From contig CAJPSE010000096.1 of the NCBI GenBank assembly GCA_905373185.1, positions 1-6,496 on the forward strand: 6,496 bases of DNA. The letters run 5' to 3'. The notes under the pieces were generated by a model that saw nothing but the letters and a program-made list of their open reading frames with translations, made no database searches and was not told where the DNA came from. Source of the DNA: an uncultured Fretibacterium sp. GTDB lineage: Bacteria; Synergistota; Synergistia; Synergistales; Aminobacteriaceae. Both the position numbers and the translations under genes were made by a program. Positions 1 to 6,267 of this stretch are shown here, one piece after another; the stretch's first letter is position 1, and every line of letters starts with the position of its first letter.

Positions 1-1719
1 CCCCTCGAGGAGGGGGAGAAGCTCAACGGGGACCGGTTCATGACCTTCTCGCTCTGCGACGCGCCGACGATCGTCCAGGGCGACGCCGGCCAGAGCCTGC
101 AGTTCGACGACTACAACCCCATCCACGAGGAGGGCAACCTCTTCTCGTATCCGACGAAGGTTGAGAACACCCCGTATTACGGCGAACTGCAGCAGGAGCT
201 GTCGAAGAGGCTGAACTCGACCGTCGGCGGCAGGACGGTGCTGGACCTCGCGGTCTCTCAGGTGACGACCGACGTGTCCGGTCTCACCACCAAGTCGAAG
301 AAGGCGGCGAACGGCTCGCTCAACGTCTCGCTCGGCGCGCCGAAGGTCTTCAGCGTCGGGGTCACGAGCACGGTCGGCTATTCCAACGAGCTGACGAACA
401 CCGAGACCTTCACCAAGACGTACCAGGAGTCCGAGAAGTTTACCGTGACCCTCAACAACGCGCAGCTCCCGTTCAACTCCAGTTACGTCAAGCACCTCAT
501 CGAGACCCAGCTCTACGCCGACGCCGCCGGAGTGATGAAGGTGGCCTTCGCGGTGGACTTGGCCGACAGCAACGCGCTGGTCTGGAGAAACGCGCCGGGC
601 GGCCTCTACGCCGACAAGCCCGACCCCGCGCTCGTCCTGCCGGCGCGCTACAACCGCCGCGTCCAGTTGTCCGAGAGCGGCACGACCCGGGTGGTCTGGT
701 CCGCCAACGAGGACAGGCTCTCGGCGACGCAGGTGCGCGGAATCGGGTTCCGGGACGAGGGCGCTCAGAGGTGGGCGACGTCGGCCCTCGTCCGCGGCGG
801 ACAGTACAAAATCCAGATCCCGCTCTACAACGCGAGCTTCAAGGACGCGGGTGACGTCGAGGTCGAGATGCGCCTTCGCGCTGGGGGCGGGGACACGGAC
901 CTGCGGACGCTGGACCGAAAGACCGTCCGACTCGGCGGTTGGACGCAGGGCACGGAGGCCAACAAGGCGTTCGCTTCGTTTGCGTGGACCGTTCCGAGCG
1001 ACCTCGCCCCCGGCAACTATGACCTGCACTTTGTGGTGGACCCGGACAACAAACTCGATGAGCTCCACGAGGACTGGGACTACAAGAACGATCCGGGCGG
1101 CAACAACGTCGGCCGCTATCCGATCGCCGTACTGGCCGAGGAGCCGAAGGCCGCCGCGGGCCTGGCGGTCGTGTCCGGCCGGACGGCCTCCGCAGCCGTG
1201 ACGGAAGGGGACTTCAAGATGACCTTCAAGCCCGTCCGGTCGGACGACGCGCGCTCCGAGCTGACGCTTCCGGAGTTCCGCGCGGAGCTCCTGAAACAGA
1301 CCGGGGACTTCCGCGCCCATGCCACCATTCGGTACAGTGGCTCCGAGACGCTGACGAACCTGCGCCTGACGGTGAGCCGGGTCAAGGGCGACGGCAGCGA
1401 GAGCCGCGTTGTGACGCGGACCATCCCGGCGATCTTCCCGAACACGGAGCGCAGCCTCTCGTTCATCGTGTCGCCGAGCAGGATGCGCGAGGGGACCCTG
1501 GCCGTCGACCTCGTCGGGGACAAGGGCGTGAGCCTCCACTGGCCGCGCGGGGACGCGAACGATCCGAAGGATCCTCCCGCGCCCGGCGGCCGTAGCAATA
1601 AGAGCAGCGGCGGATGCGACGCGGCGGGCGGGAGTGGGTTGGCGCTGGTTCTTGCTGCGGTATTCCTGCTGAAAGCGAAAGGAACACATTCTTTAGAAGC
1701 GAAAGGAAGGGTTCGGTAA
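1..1719 (+). CDS. Large secreted surface protein with CARDB-like domain and Synergist-CTERM anchor (5' truncated)
   Basis: The frame is open from base 1, so the start lies upstream of the window; the ATG at 40 is internal. The visible order is as follows. A short acidic/aromatic region (1-200) contains NTPYYGEL. A beta-rich, Ser/Thr-rich stretch (about 313-558) has alternating polar strands. A CARDB-like beta-sandwich (about 772-1140) has the typical APGNYDLHFVVDPDN strand. A second beta-sandwich follows (about 1267-1540). A Pro/Gly/Ser linker leads to SSGGCDAAGGSG, a hydrophobic helix and basic residues. That tail matches the Synergist-CTERM sorting signal; its Cys codon is at 1615-1617. From the tail I infer export and envelope anchoring. 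CARDB domains are adhesion-type folds, so a binding or structural role is plausible, but the specific function is unknown. The tail runs about ten residues past the usual basic end (see the 24-bp repeat). The TAA stop overlaps the next ATG. Confidence 0.87.
   Translation, partial: PLEEGEKLNGDRFMTFSLCDAPTIVQGDAGQSLQFDDYNPIHEEGNLFSYPTKVENTPYYGELQQELSKRLNSTVGGRTVLDLAVSQVTTDVSGLTTKSKKAANGSLNVSLGAPKVFSVGVTSTVGYSNELTNTETFTKTYQESEKFTVTLNNAQLPFNSSYVKHLIETQLYADAAGVMKVAFAVDLADSNALVWRNAPGGLYADKPDPALVLPARYNRRVQLSESGTTRVVWSANEDRLSATQVRGIGFRDEGAQRWATSALVRGGQYKIQIPLYNASFKDAGDVEVEMRLRAGGGDTDLRTLDRKTVRLGGWTQGTEANKAFASFAWTVPSDLAPGNYDLHFVVDPDNKLDELHEDWDYKNDPGGNNVGRYPIAVLAEEPKAAAGLAVVSGRTASAAVTEGDFKMTFKPVRSDDARSELTLPEFRAELLKQTGDFRAHATIRYSGSETLTNLRLTVSRVKGDGSESRVVTRTIPAIFPNTERSLSFIVSPSRMREGTLAVDLVGDKGVSLHWPRGDANDPKDPPAPGGRSNKSSGGCDAAGGSGLALVLAAVFLLKAKGTHSLEAKGRVR
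1674..1708 (+). repeat. 24-bp-spaced direct repeat at the end of the CTERM gene
   Basis: AGCGAAAGGAA occurs at 1674-1684 and again at 1698-1708, exactly 24 bp (eight codons) apart. The first copy sits where other Synergist-CTERM proteins end, just after the basic cluster. The second copy lengthens the tail (KAKG... then EAKG...) and supplies the Shine-Dalgarno sequence of the following thioredoxin gene. A small in-frame duplication would explain both the unusual tail and the gene overlap; that history is inference. Confidence 0.6.
1703..1710 (+). promoter_or_regulatory. Ribosome binding site for the selenothioredoxin-like gene
   Basis: AAGGAAGG lies 8 nt before the ATG at 1719. It fixes the start at that ATG, which overlaps the TAA of the upstream gene (TAATG). 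Translational coupling between the two genes is therefore likely. Confidence 0.65.
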
Positions 1720-2072
1720 TGAGAACGGTGCTTGTGTCGATTTTCCTTTTTTTGGCTTTCATTTTTTGTCCCGTTCATGCCGAGGGAAAGGACTTGCCGA
1801 CTCTGGTATCCCTGTCCGGGGCCGGTTGACCGGCCTGCAAACAGATGTCCAAGGTTTTGGATGCGATCAATGACCGGTATGAGGGCAGGCTGGCAGCGGA
1901 AGCGGTGGACGTGGACGAGTATCCCGAGCTCGCTAAAGAGTACAACGTGACCTACCTCCCCGCCCTCCTCTTTCTGGACGACAACGGCGATGTCGTTCGT
2001 CAGGAGGTTGGCTATCACAGCCTTGACGAGGTGCTGGAGATCTTCCGGGACATGGGGATCGACATCGAATGA
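1719..2072 (+). CDS. Exported thioredoxin-like selenoprotein with UxxC active site (in-frame UGA)
   Basis: This is read as one 117-residue protein if the TGA at 1827-1829 (codon 37) is selenocysteine. Residues 1-21 form a signal peptide: MRT, a hydrophobic core, and a likely cleavage site VHA|EG. A thioredoxin fold follows. The beta-strand TLVSLSGAG runs into U37-P-A-C40-K-Q-M, which lines up with the WCGPCKM active site of thioredoxin. Next come helix SKVLDAINDRYEG, the VDVDEYPELAKEYNV segment, the conserved cis-Pro motif YLP (P81), strand LLFLDDNGDVV, G98 and the C-terminal helix. Both halves fit thioredoxin only when joined through the UGA with no frame change. Its probable role is thiol/disulfide or peroxide-linked redox chemistry in the periplasm. 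Sec-containing thioredoxin-like proteins are known in bacteria. Alternatives are a TGC/TGT-to-TGA mutation or a sequencing error. It probably belongs to one operon with its neighbours. Confidence 0.82.
1827..1829 (+). other. In-frame UGA, predicted selenocysteine codon
   Basis: This TGA falls exactly where the first active-site Cys of thioredoxin CxxC is expected, two residues before Cys40. The reading frame continues for 80 further codons of clear thioredoxin sequence, ending in a second TGA at 2070-2072. A random nonsense mutation would rarely hit the one codon where Sec replaces Cys functionally. Confidence 0.78.
1829..1878 (+). promoter_or_regulatory. Candidate bacterial SECIS element
   Basis: The mRNA right after the UGA can fold as a hairpin. 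The apical stem is UCCAA (1848-1852) with UUGGA (1857-1861), closing a GGUU loop (1853-1856). Below an asymmetric internal loop, GAU (1844-1846) pairs with AUC (1866-1868). A lower stem pairs ACCGG (1829-1833) with CCGGU (1874-1878). Known bacterial SECIS elements sit just 3' of the UGA, with a G/U-containing apical loop roughly 16-37 nt downstream; here the loop starts 24 nt after the UGA. The pairing was found by eye and no folding energy was computed. The element lies within the coding sequence, as is normal for bacteria. Confidence 0.6.
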
Positions 2073-2103
2073 CGCGGGGCCTCGAGTCTCGGAGTCCGTC
2101 GAA

Positions 2104-2110
2104 AGGGGAG
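2104..2110 (+). promoter_or_regulatory. Ribosome binding site choosing the GTG start at 2119
   Basis: AGGGGAG lies 8 nt before GTG 2119. A second in-frame GTG at 2125 would be 14 nt away, and the in-frame ATG at 1990 would start inside the thioredoxin gene. The site and the compact signal peptide that follows support 2119. Confidence 0.6.
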
Positions 2111-2118
2111 AGAAGATC

Positions 2119-3576
2119 GTGTTCGTGAGTAAAGGGAGAGGAAAGAGCGGCGGGGGCGTTTTGCCCCTGGCCGCAGCCATAGCCCTGCTGCTGTTTCTCC
2201 TGGGGGGCTGCGGCGGTGGGGGCGACAGGCACGAGTCCGGCTCTGCGGCGACGCTCGACGACGCCTACGTCTACTGCTATCCGCTGGTCATGATGTCCGT
2301 ATCCCAGAGGGTGGCGACGAACGTCGTCGAGGCCACCGCCGCAAAAGTGCCCGTGAACCAGCTGCGCCACGCGCAGAGGTTGGCTGGGCCGGACTTCAAG
2401 GATGTCGTCACGCCGAACGTCGATACGCTCTATTCTCAGGCGTTCATCGACCTGAAGGGCGGGCCTTTGGTGTTCGTCAAGCCGGCCGCAGACCGTTACT
2501 GCTCGGCGCAGTTCCTGGACGCCTGGACGAACAGCGTGGGGATTGCCGGCACGGGGGGCAGGGAGGGAACGTCCGGGGAGCAGGTTTGCCTGCTGATGCG
2601 GTCGGACGACAAAACGACCGTCCCGGCGGGGATGACGCCCTTTCGCTTCTCCGGGAGCCTTGGCTGGATCATCGGGCGCACCCTGTGCAGGGGCGAGGAC
2701 GACCTGGAAAACGTCCGGACCCTCCAGAAGCGGATGAGGCTGCTGCCGCTGGCCGACTACCTCCGGGGCGGAGGCTATGTCCCCCCAAAGGGGACCCACG
2801 ACCCCCGGTACGACGGCGTGATCCCCGTGGACTACGTTTTGAGGATGACGCCCGAGCAATTCTTCGGCGAGGCCAACGCCCTGATGCGGGACAACCCTCC
2901 GCTTTCCGGGGATGGGCCCCTCCTGGACAGAATCCGTGTGCTGGGCGTAGGGCCCGGTCTCAGCTTCGATCCCGCGGTGTTGGGGGCGGACGCGCAGGGT
3001 CGGGAGGCGGAGTGGCGGGCGATGATCAAGAGGGTCCAGGCGCGGGTCACCGCAAACAGCCAGAGGTTCCTCGTGCATTGGGGGCCATGGCAGTACCTCG
3101 GTGCGCCGATCGCCGAGTTCGGGACGGAGTACGACTACCGTGCGATGGTCGCCTGGAGGGGGCTGGGGGCCAACCCGGTATCGGCCGCCATATACGCCAG
3201 CGCGAACAAGGACTCCTCGGGACGGGCCCTGAAGGCGGGGACGCGCTACAAGGTGCGCTTCGAGAAGGGGGCGCTGCCGCCGGTTCGGGAGGGCGGGTTC
3301 TGGTCGGTAACGGCCTACGGCGACGACGACTTTTTGATTGCAAACCCATTGAACCGCTACTGCATCAACGACCGCACCCCTGTCACCTATAACGCGGACG
3401 GCTCGCTGGAACTGCTGCTCCAGCCCGAGGCTCCAAAGGACGAGGAGCCCCTCAAGGCCAACTGGCTGCCCACGGGGCAGGGCGGGTTCCACCTGTTCCT
3501 GCGCATCTACTGCCCGGACAGGACGAGGATCGACGGGGGATGGAAGGCCCCGAGCCTTATCCCAACGGCTGAATAG
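2119..3576 (+). CDS. DUF1254/DUF1214 domain lipoprotein
   Basis: The protein has 485 residues, starting at GTG. Residues 1-31 are a lipoprotein signal: basic K5/R7/K9, hydrophobic LAAAIALLLFLL, lipobox LGGC with Cys31, then a Gly-rich tether. This predicts a lipid-anchored envelope protein. Residues about 45-170 resemble DUF1254: DDAYVYCYPLVMM, then the family-typical PNVDTLYSQAFIDL (P99 onward) and GGPLVFVKP. The C-terminal part, about 371-480, resembles DUF1214: GFWSVTAYGDD (FWSVTAY at 394-400), NPLNRYCIND, and the closing block with NWLPTGQGGFHLFLRIYCP. The two domains commonly occur together in one secreted protein, and their biochemical function is not established. It starts 46 nt after the thioredoxin stop and probably shares its transcript. 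The extra Cys residues in the mature part could make it a substrate for the neighbouring redox protein, but that is speculation. Confidence 0.85.
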   Translation: MFVSKGRGKSGGGVLPLAAAIALLLFLLGGCGGGGDRHESGSAATLDDAYVYCYPLVMMSVSQRVATNVVEATAAKVPVNQLRHAQRLAGPDFKDVVTPNVDTLYSQAFIDLKGGPLVFVKPAADRYCSAQFLDAWTNSVGIAGTGGREGTSGEQVCLLMRSDDKTTVPAGMTPFRFSGSLGWIIGRTLCRGEDDLENVRTLQKRMRLLPLADYLRGGGYVPPKGTHDPRYDGVIPVDYVLRMTPEQFFGEANALMRDNPPLSGDGPLLDRIRVLGVGPGLSFDPAVLGADAQGREAEWRAMIKRVQARVTANSQRFLVHWGPWQYLGAPIAEFGTEYDYRAMVAWRGLGANPVSAAIYASANKDSSGRALKAGTRYKVRFEKGALPPVREGGFWSVTAYGDDDFLIANPLNRYCINDRTPVTYNADGSLELLLQPEAPKDEEPLKANWLPTGQGGFHLFLRIYCPDRTRIDGGWKAPSLIPTAE

Positions 3577-3631
3577 AGCGGGCAGAGGGATCGGACTCCG
3601 TCTCGGGGTTGGGTCTGCAATGGCGGATATT

Positions 3632-3676
3632 TTTGGTGAGTTTGGTGAGTTTGGTGAGTTTGGTGAGTTTGGTGAA
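3632..3676 (+). repeat. Five tandem copies of a 9-nt repeat (TTTGGTGAG)
   Basis: Four perfect units (3632-3640, 3641-3649, 3650-3658, 3659-3667) are followed by one variant, TTTGGTGAA (3668-3676). The array ends 5 nt before the Shine-Dalgarno sequence of the next gene. It is T/G-rich in an otherwise GC-rich window. Perfect short tandem units are prone to slipped-strand copy-number change. Each unit contains GGTGA, which matches part of the extended anti-16S sequence. The other bases of this 120-nt gap (3577-3631) show no convincing promoter or terminator. Confidence 0.9.
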
Positions 3677-3681
3677 TTTTT

Positions 3682-3688
3682 GAGGAGG
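3682..3688 (+). promoter_or_regulatory. Strong ribosome binding site for the beta-helix protein
   Basis: GAGGAGG sits 8 nt before the ATG at 3697 and immediately after the 9-nt repeat array. An out-of-frame ATG at 3689 opens only a three-codon ORF (MRG) that ends in an ATGA overlap with the real start; this is probably chance. Confidence 0.75.
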
Positions 3689-3696
3689 ATGAGAGG

Positions 3697-6267
3697 ATGA
3701 ATTTGAGCAGAAGGTTTTTGTGCGCGGCGGCGCTGGGGGCGGTCTTTGCCCTGGGCCTCGCCGGGACCGCGCTGGCGGCGGATAGGACGTGGATAGGTGG
3801 GGCAAGCGGGACTTGGAGTGATACCACTAACTGGAGTGATAGCACTGCTCCGGGTGCTGGTGAGGCGGCTATCTTTAACAAGGATGTCGTGATCGATGGC
3901 ATTGGGAATGCTGATACCACTGTCGGTGAGCTGAAGTTCACGGGCGACGCCACGCTGACCTTGAACAAGGATGCTGATAATAAGTCGTTGACGGTCAAGA
4001 AGATTACGGTCGAGGCGGGCAAGAAGGCCACGGTTAACGCCGAGGGAGACGACGACAAGTTTGTCGTCACGGACACCAACTCCATCTTCAATGTCGGGGA
4101 CGACGCGGTCCTTACCCTCAAAGGGAACACGGTTAAGGGTGTTGGCGAGCTGCAACTCCTCGGTAAGGGGACGCTGGTTTTGAAGGCTCCGGTGACGTCA
4201 GCCACGGATCTGGAGATCACGGAGGGTGGCACGCTGGACGTTGACGTGGCTAACGCTCTGCCGGCAGTGGCAGCCCCGGTGACGATCACGAAGGGCAACC
4301 TGACGTTGAATCGTGGGCTTGCGGATACTGTTAACAAGATAACGGTCACGGAGGGCGTCCTGACGCTTGCGCAGGGGGTCAAGATCGGAAAGGATGCTCC
4401 ACTGGACGGCGAGGTGGACCTGAAGGCCGCGGGACAGCTCGTGCTGAGCGGGGACCTGGCGCTCAAGGAGCTGAAAACGGTCGAGGGCAGCAAGATCACG
4501 GCCAACGGCAATGTCCTGACCATCATCCCCACGAGTCCTTTTGTGCTCGATGCCAAGATCGATAAGGGGACTCTGAGCCTGGATGTGCTGCCTGGTCAAA
4601 CGGCCACCCTGAGTAAAGATGTGGCGAACGTCGTGTTCAACGGGAAATCCGGCGGCGCCCCTACCTTGAAAATTGAGGAAAGAGTCTTTGTGAACCACCT
4701 CGATATCAGAGGCTCCACGACAGAACCCGCCAAGTTGCAGTTCGGTGGGGAGAACATCATCGGCACGCTGGAGTTCGTGAGGACGACCACTCCCCTTGTC
4801 GTTTCCTATGGCACGCTTTTTGTTACGGTCGAAAAGCTGATTCTTGCCGATGGCGCTGCCCTTGAGGTGAGTGGGGGCACTGCACTGACCATCAAGGACG
4901 GAACGCCGGGCAAGAATTGGAACGTGAAGATGGGGAATACGGATACCGATTTCAGGGTGCACAACGCGGGGCTGCTCTCCGGAAACGTCGAGGTGACGCT
5001 CGGCGGCGGCACCCTGTACCTGCCTCACGGAAACTACCCGAATCTGACCCTGAAGGCGGTGTCTCCTTCTGTTAACCCGACGATCGATGCGGAGTTCTTC
5101 GAGGGCGACCCGGTCCTGACCGTAGGGAAGGTCGACATCAGTAATTCTAACCTGAGAGTGAAGGCTACCGGTGTCTGGAGACACGGCCTGAAGGCAGGCG
5201 ATACGCTCACGCTGCTGGAGGTCAATGAGACGAACCTGAGTGATGGTAAAGTGATCTCAGGTGACCCAGATGCGGATAGTAGTGGCTACTTGAAATGGAA
5301 GTGGGAGCGGCTGGAAGGAACCAAAACAAAACTGGTCCTCACCGCGCTGAAGACCATCTCCGTCCCCGATCTGGTGGCGGAGGCGAGTTACTCGGGGAAC
5401 AAGTGTACCGTGAACGTCAAGGTCTCGGGTGACGTGAAAGTGAATGAGAGCAACTGGAACGCCGATATGATCCTGGGAGATAGGCCGGAGAATGATCCCG
5501 ATTATAAGAACCCTAGGACTGGCTCTGAGAAGGGCGCTGTTTTTGAGGTCATTCTGCCGTCCGGTTTCACGAGCGGGACGCTGAGGGTGAAAGCCACAAA
5601 CAAAGAAGGAGGAAATTTCCTGGGCTTTGTCGACGTCCCGCTGGAGCGCACCACGCCGGGCGGCGAGGGCAACGGCAACGACGAGGCCGACAAACCGGTG
5701 GAGATCGACAACACGAGCTGGACCGCGACGGCCCTCACCGGGGAGTCGGGAGACGTGACGCTCCGGGCGAAGATTAAGCTGGTTGGCATGCCGAAGTCCC
5801 TGAAGGTGGAGGTCTCCGGGATGAAGACGCCGAAGGCCGAGCTGCTGGACGCGGCGGGGAAGGTCGTCTTGACGTCCTCCATCCCCTCGGTCCGCGCGAG
5901 CGCCAAAGACTACACGCTGAAGCTGACGTGCAGGACCACAAAGGCCGAGATCGCAGCGGGCGCGGAGATCAAGACGGTGATCGTGACGATGGCCAACGGC
6001 ACGGAGTACAAGATCCCCGTGAACAAGAAGCTGAAGGGCATGAAGCCCGCGACGTCCGACGACAACAAGCAGCCGGACAATGGCAAGAAACCGGACGATG
6101 GCAAGAAGCCCGGTGATGGCAAGAAGCCCGATGATGGCAACAAGCCCGGCGACGACAACAAGCCTGGCGAGGGTAAGAATGGCGGCTCCGGCGGCGGATG
6201 CGACGCGGGGGTCGGTGGACTTATGTTGGCTTTTGTCGGAGCGTTGCTCTTGAGGAAAAAGGCATAA
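3697..6267 (+). CDS. Secreted beta-helix surface protein with Synergist-CTERM anchor
   Basis: The protein has 856 residues. Residues 1-27 are a classical signal peptide (SRR, hydrophobic core, ALA|AD). The mature N-terminus carries TWIGG...GTWSDTTNWSD...P (31-52), the W-G-G/NW pattern common at the start of autotransporter-type passenger domains. Residues about 60-550 are short, repetitive Val/Leu/Thr/Gly strands (for example LTLNKD, TLVLKAP, GTLDVDV, GNLTLNRG, GVLTLAQG), consistent with a right-handed beta-helix. Two beta-sandwich-like domains follow (about 557-650 and 671-786), split by a Gly/Asn/Glu linker. Then come a KPDDGK-type repeat spacer, GGSGGGCDAG with Cys835, one hydrophobic helix and RKKA. 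There is no outer-membrane barrel domain, so anchoring rather than autotransport is implied. Its likely role is adhesin or surface layer; the ligand is unknown. The 120-nt gap and repeat array upstream suggest separate control. Confidence 0.88.
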   Translation: MNLSRRFLCAAALGAVFALGLAGTALAADRTWIGGASGTWSDTTNWSDSTAPGAGEAAIFNKDVVIDGIGNADTTVGELKFTGDATLTLNKDADNKSLTVKKITVEAGKKATVNAEGDDDKFVVTDTNSIFNVGDDAVLTLKGNTVKGVGELQLLGKGTLVLKAPVTSATDLEITEGGTLDVDVANALPAVAAPVTITKGNLTLNRGLADTVNKITVTEGVLTLAQGVKIGKDAPLDGEVDLKAAGQLVLSGDLALKELKTVEGSKITANGNVLTIIPTSPFVLDAKIDKGTLSLDVLPGQTATLSKDVANVVFNGKSGGAPTLKIEERVFVNHLDIRGSTTEPAKLQFGGENIIGTLEFVRTTTPLVVSYGTLFVTVEKLILADGAALEVSGGTALTIKDGTPGKNWNVKMGNTDTDFRVHNAGLLSGNVEVTLGGGTLYLPHGNYPNLTLKAVSPSVNPTIDAEFFEGDPVLTVGKVDISNSNLRVKATGVWRHGLKAGDTLTLLEVNETNLSDGKVISGDPDADSSGYLKWKWERLEGTKTKLVLTALKTISVPDLVAEASYSGNKCTVNVKVSGDVKVNESNWNADMILGDRPENDPDYKNPRTGSEKGAVFEVILPSGFTSGTLRVKATNKEGGNFLGFVDVPLERTTPGGEGNGNDEADKPVEIDNTSWTATALTGESGDVTLRAKIKLVGMPKSLKVEVSGMKTPKAELLDAAGKVVLTSSIPSVRASAKDYTLKLTCRTTKAEIAAGAEIKTVIVTMANGTEYKIPVNKKLKGMKPATSDDNKQPDNGKKPDDGKKPGDGKKPDDGNKPGDDNKPGEGKNGGSGGGCDAGVGGLMLAFVGALLLRKKA
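3814..3846 (+). repeat. 18-bp in-frame duplication in the passenger N-terminus
   Basis: TGGAGTGATACCACT (3814-3828) recurs as TGGAGTGATAGCACT (3832-3846), 18 bp apart, encoding WSDTT and WSDST. The second Trp provides the NW of the passenger start motif. It may be a small duplication or reflect selection for the repeated W pattern. Confidence 0.55.
6067..6174 (+). repeat. 18-bp coding repeats: hexapeptide spacer
   Basis: Six 18-bp units encode KQPDNG, KKPDDG, KKPGDG, KKPDDG, NKPGDD and NKPGEG (residues 791-826). The charged, flexible stretch sits directly before the CTERM signal. It resembles the wall-spanning or surface-projecting spacers found before other sorting domains. Unit number is likely to vary between strains. 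Confidence 0.85.

Noticed and set aside
1614..1829. A 71-residue + strand ORF ending at TGA 1827
   Set aside because: Its first half overlaps the CTERM gene in another frame. The real start is ATG 1719 with a good RBS, and the TGA is read as selenocysteine.
1845..2072. A stand-alone 75-residue thioredoxin-like ORF
   Set aside because: It lacks the first active-site residue, the first beta-strand and a clear RBS. It is the C-terminal part of the 1719-2072 gene.
1990..2118. Upstream in-frame extension of the DUF1254 gene to ATG 1990
   Set aside because: It would overlap the thioredoxin gene and place 43 unrelated residues before a clean lipoprotein signal peptide; GTG 2119 has an RBS.
1116..2180. 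A 354-residue minus-strand ORF
   Set aside because: It is antisense to three genes with clear domains, and its composition is that of a shadow frame.
2586..3392. A 268-residue + strand ORF in another frame
   Set aside because: It lies inside the DUF1254/DUF1214 gene, whose domain motifs are clear, and is Gly/Arg/Pro-rich shadow sequence.
3609..3631. Sigma-70 type promoter before the beta-helix gene
   Set aside because: A TTGGGT and a GATATT are present, but the 11-nt spacing is too short and the matches are weak.
3632..3676. CRISPR array
   Set aside because: The units are 9 nt with no spacers, so this is a simple tandem repeat.
1933..4155. A 740-residue minus-strand ORF
   Set aside because: It is antisense to the thioredoxin, DUF1254 and beta-helix genes, rich in Arg/Pro/Gly typical of GC-rich shadow frames, and shows no recognisable domain.
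3507..4556. A 349-residue minus-strand ORF including a THQ repeat
   Set aside because: The Ser/Thr-rich content mirrors the Val/Thr/Gly-rich passenger on the + strand, and the THQ run is the 9-nt intergenic repeat read backwards.
4198..5184. A 328-residue minus-strand ORF
   Set aside because: It lies wholly antisense to the beta-helix gene, with no family features.
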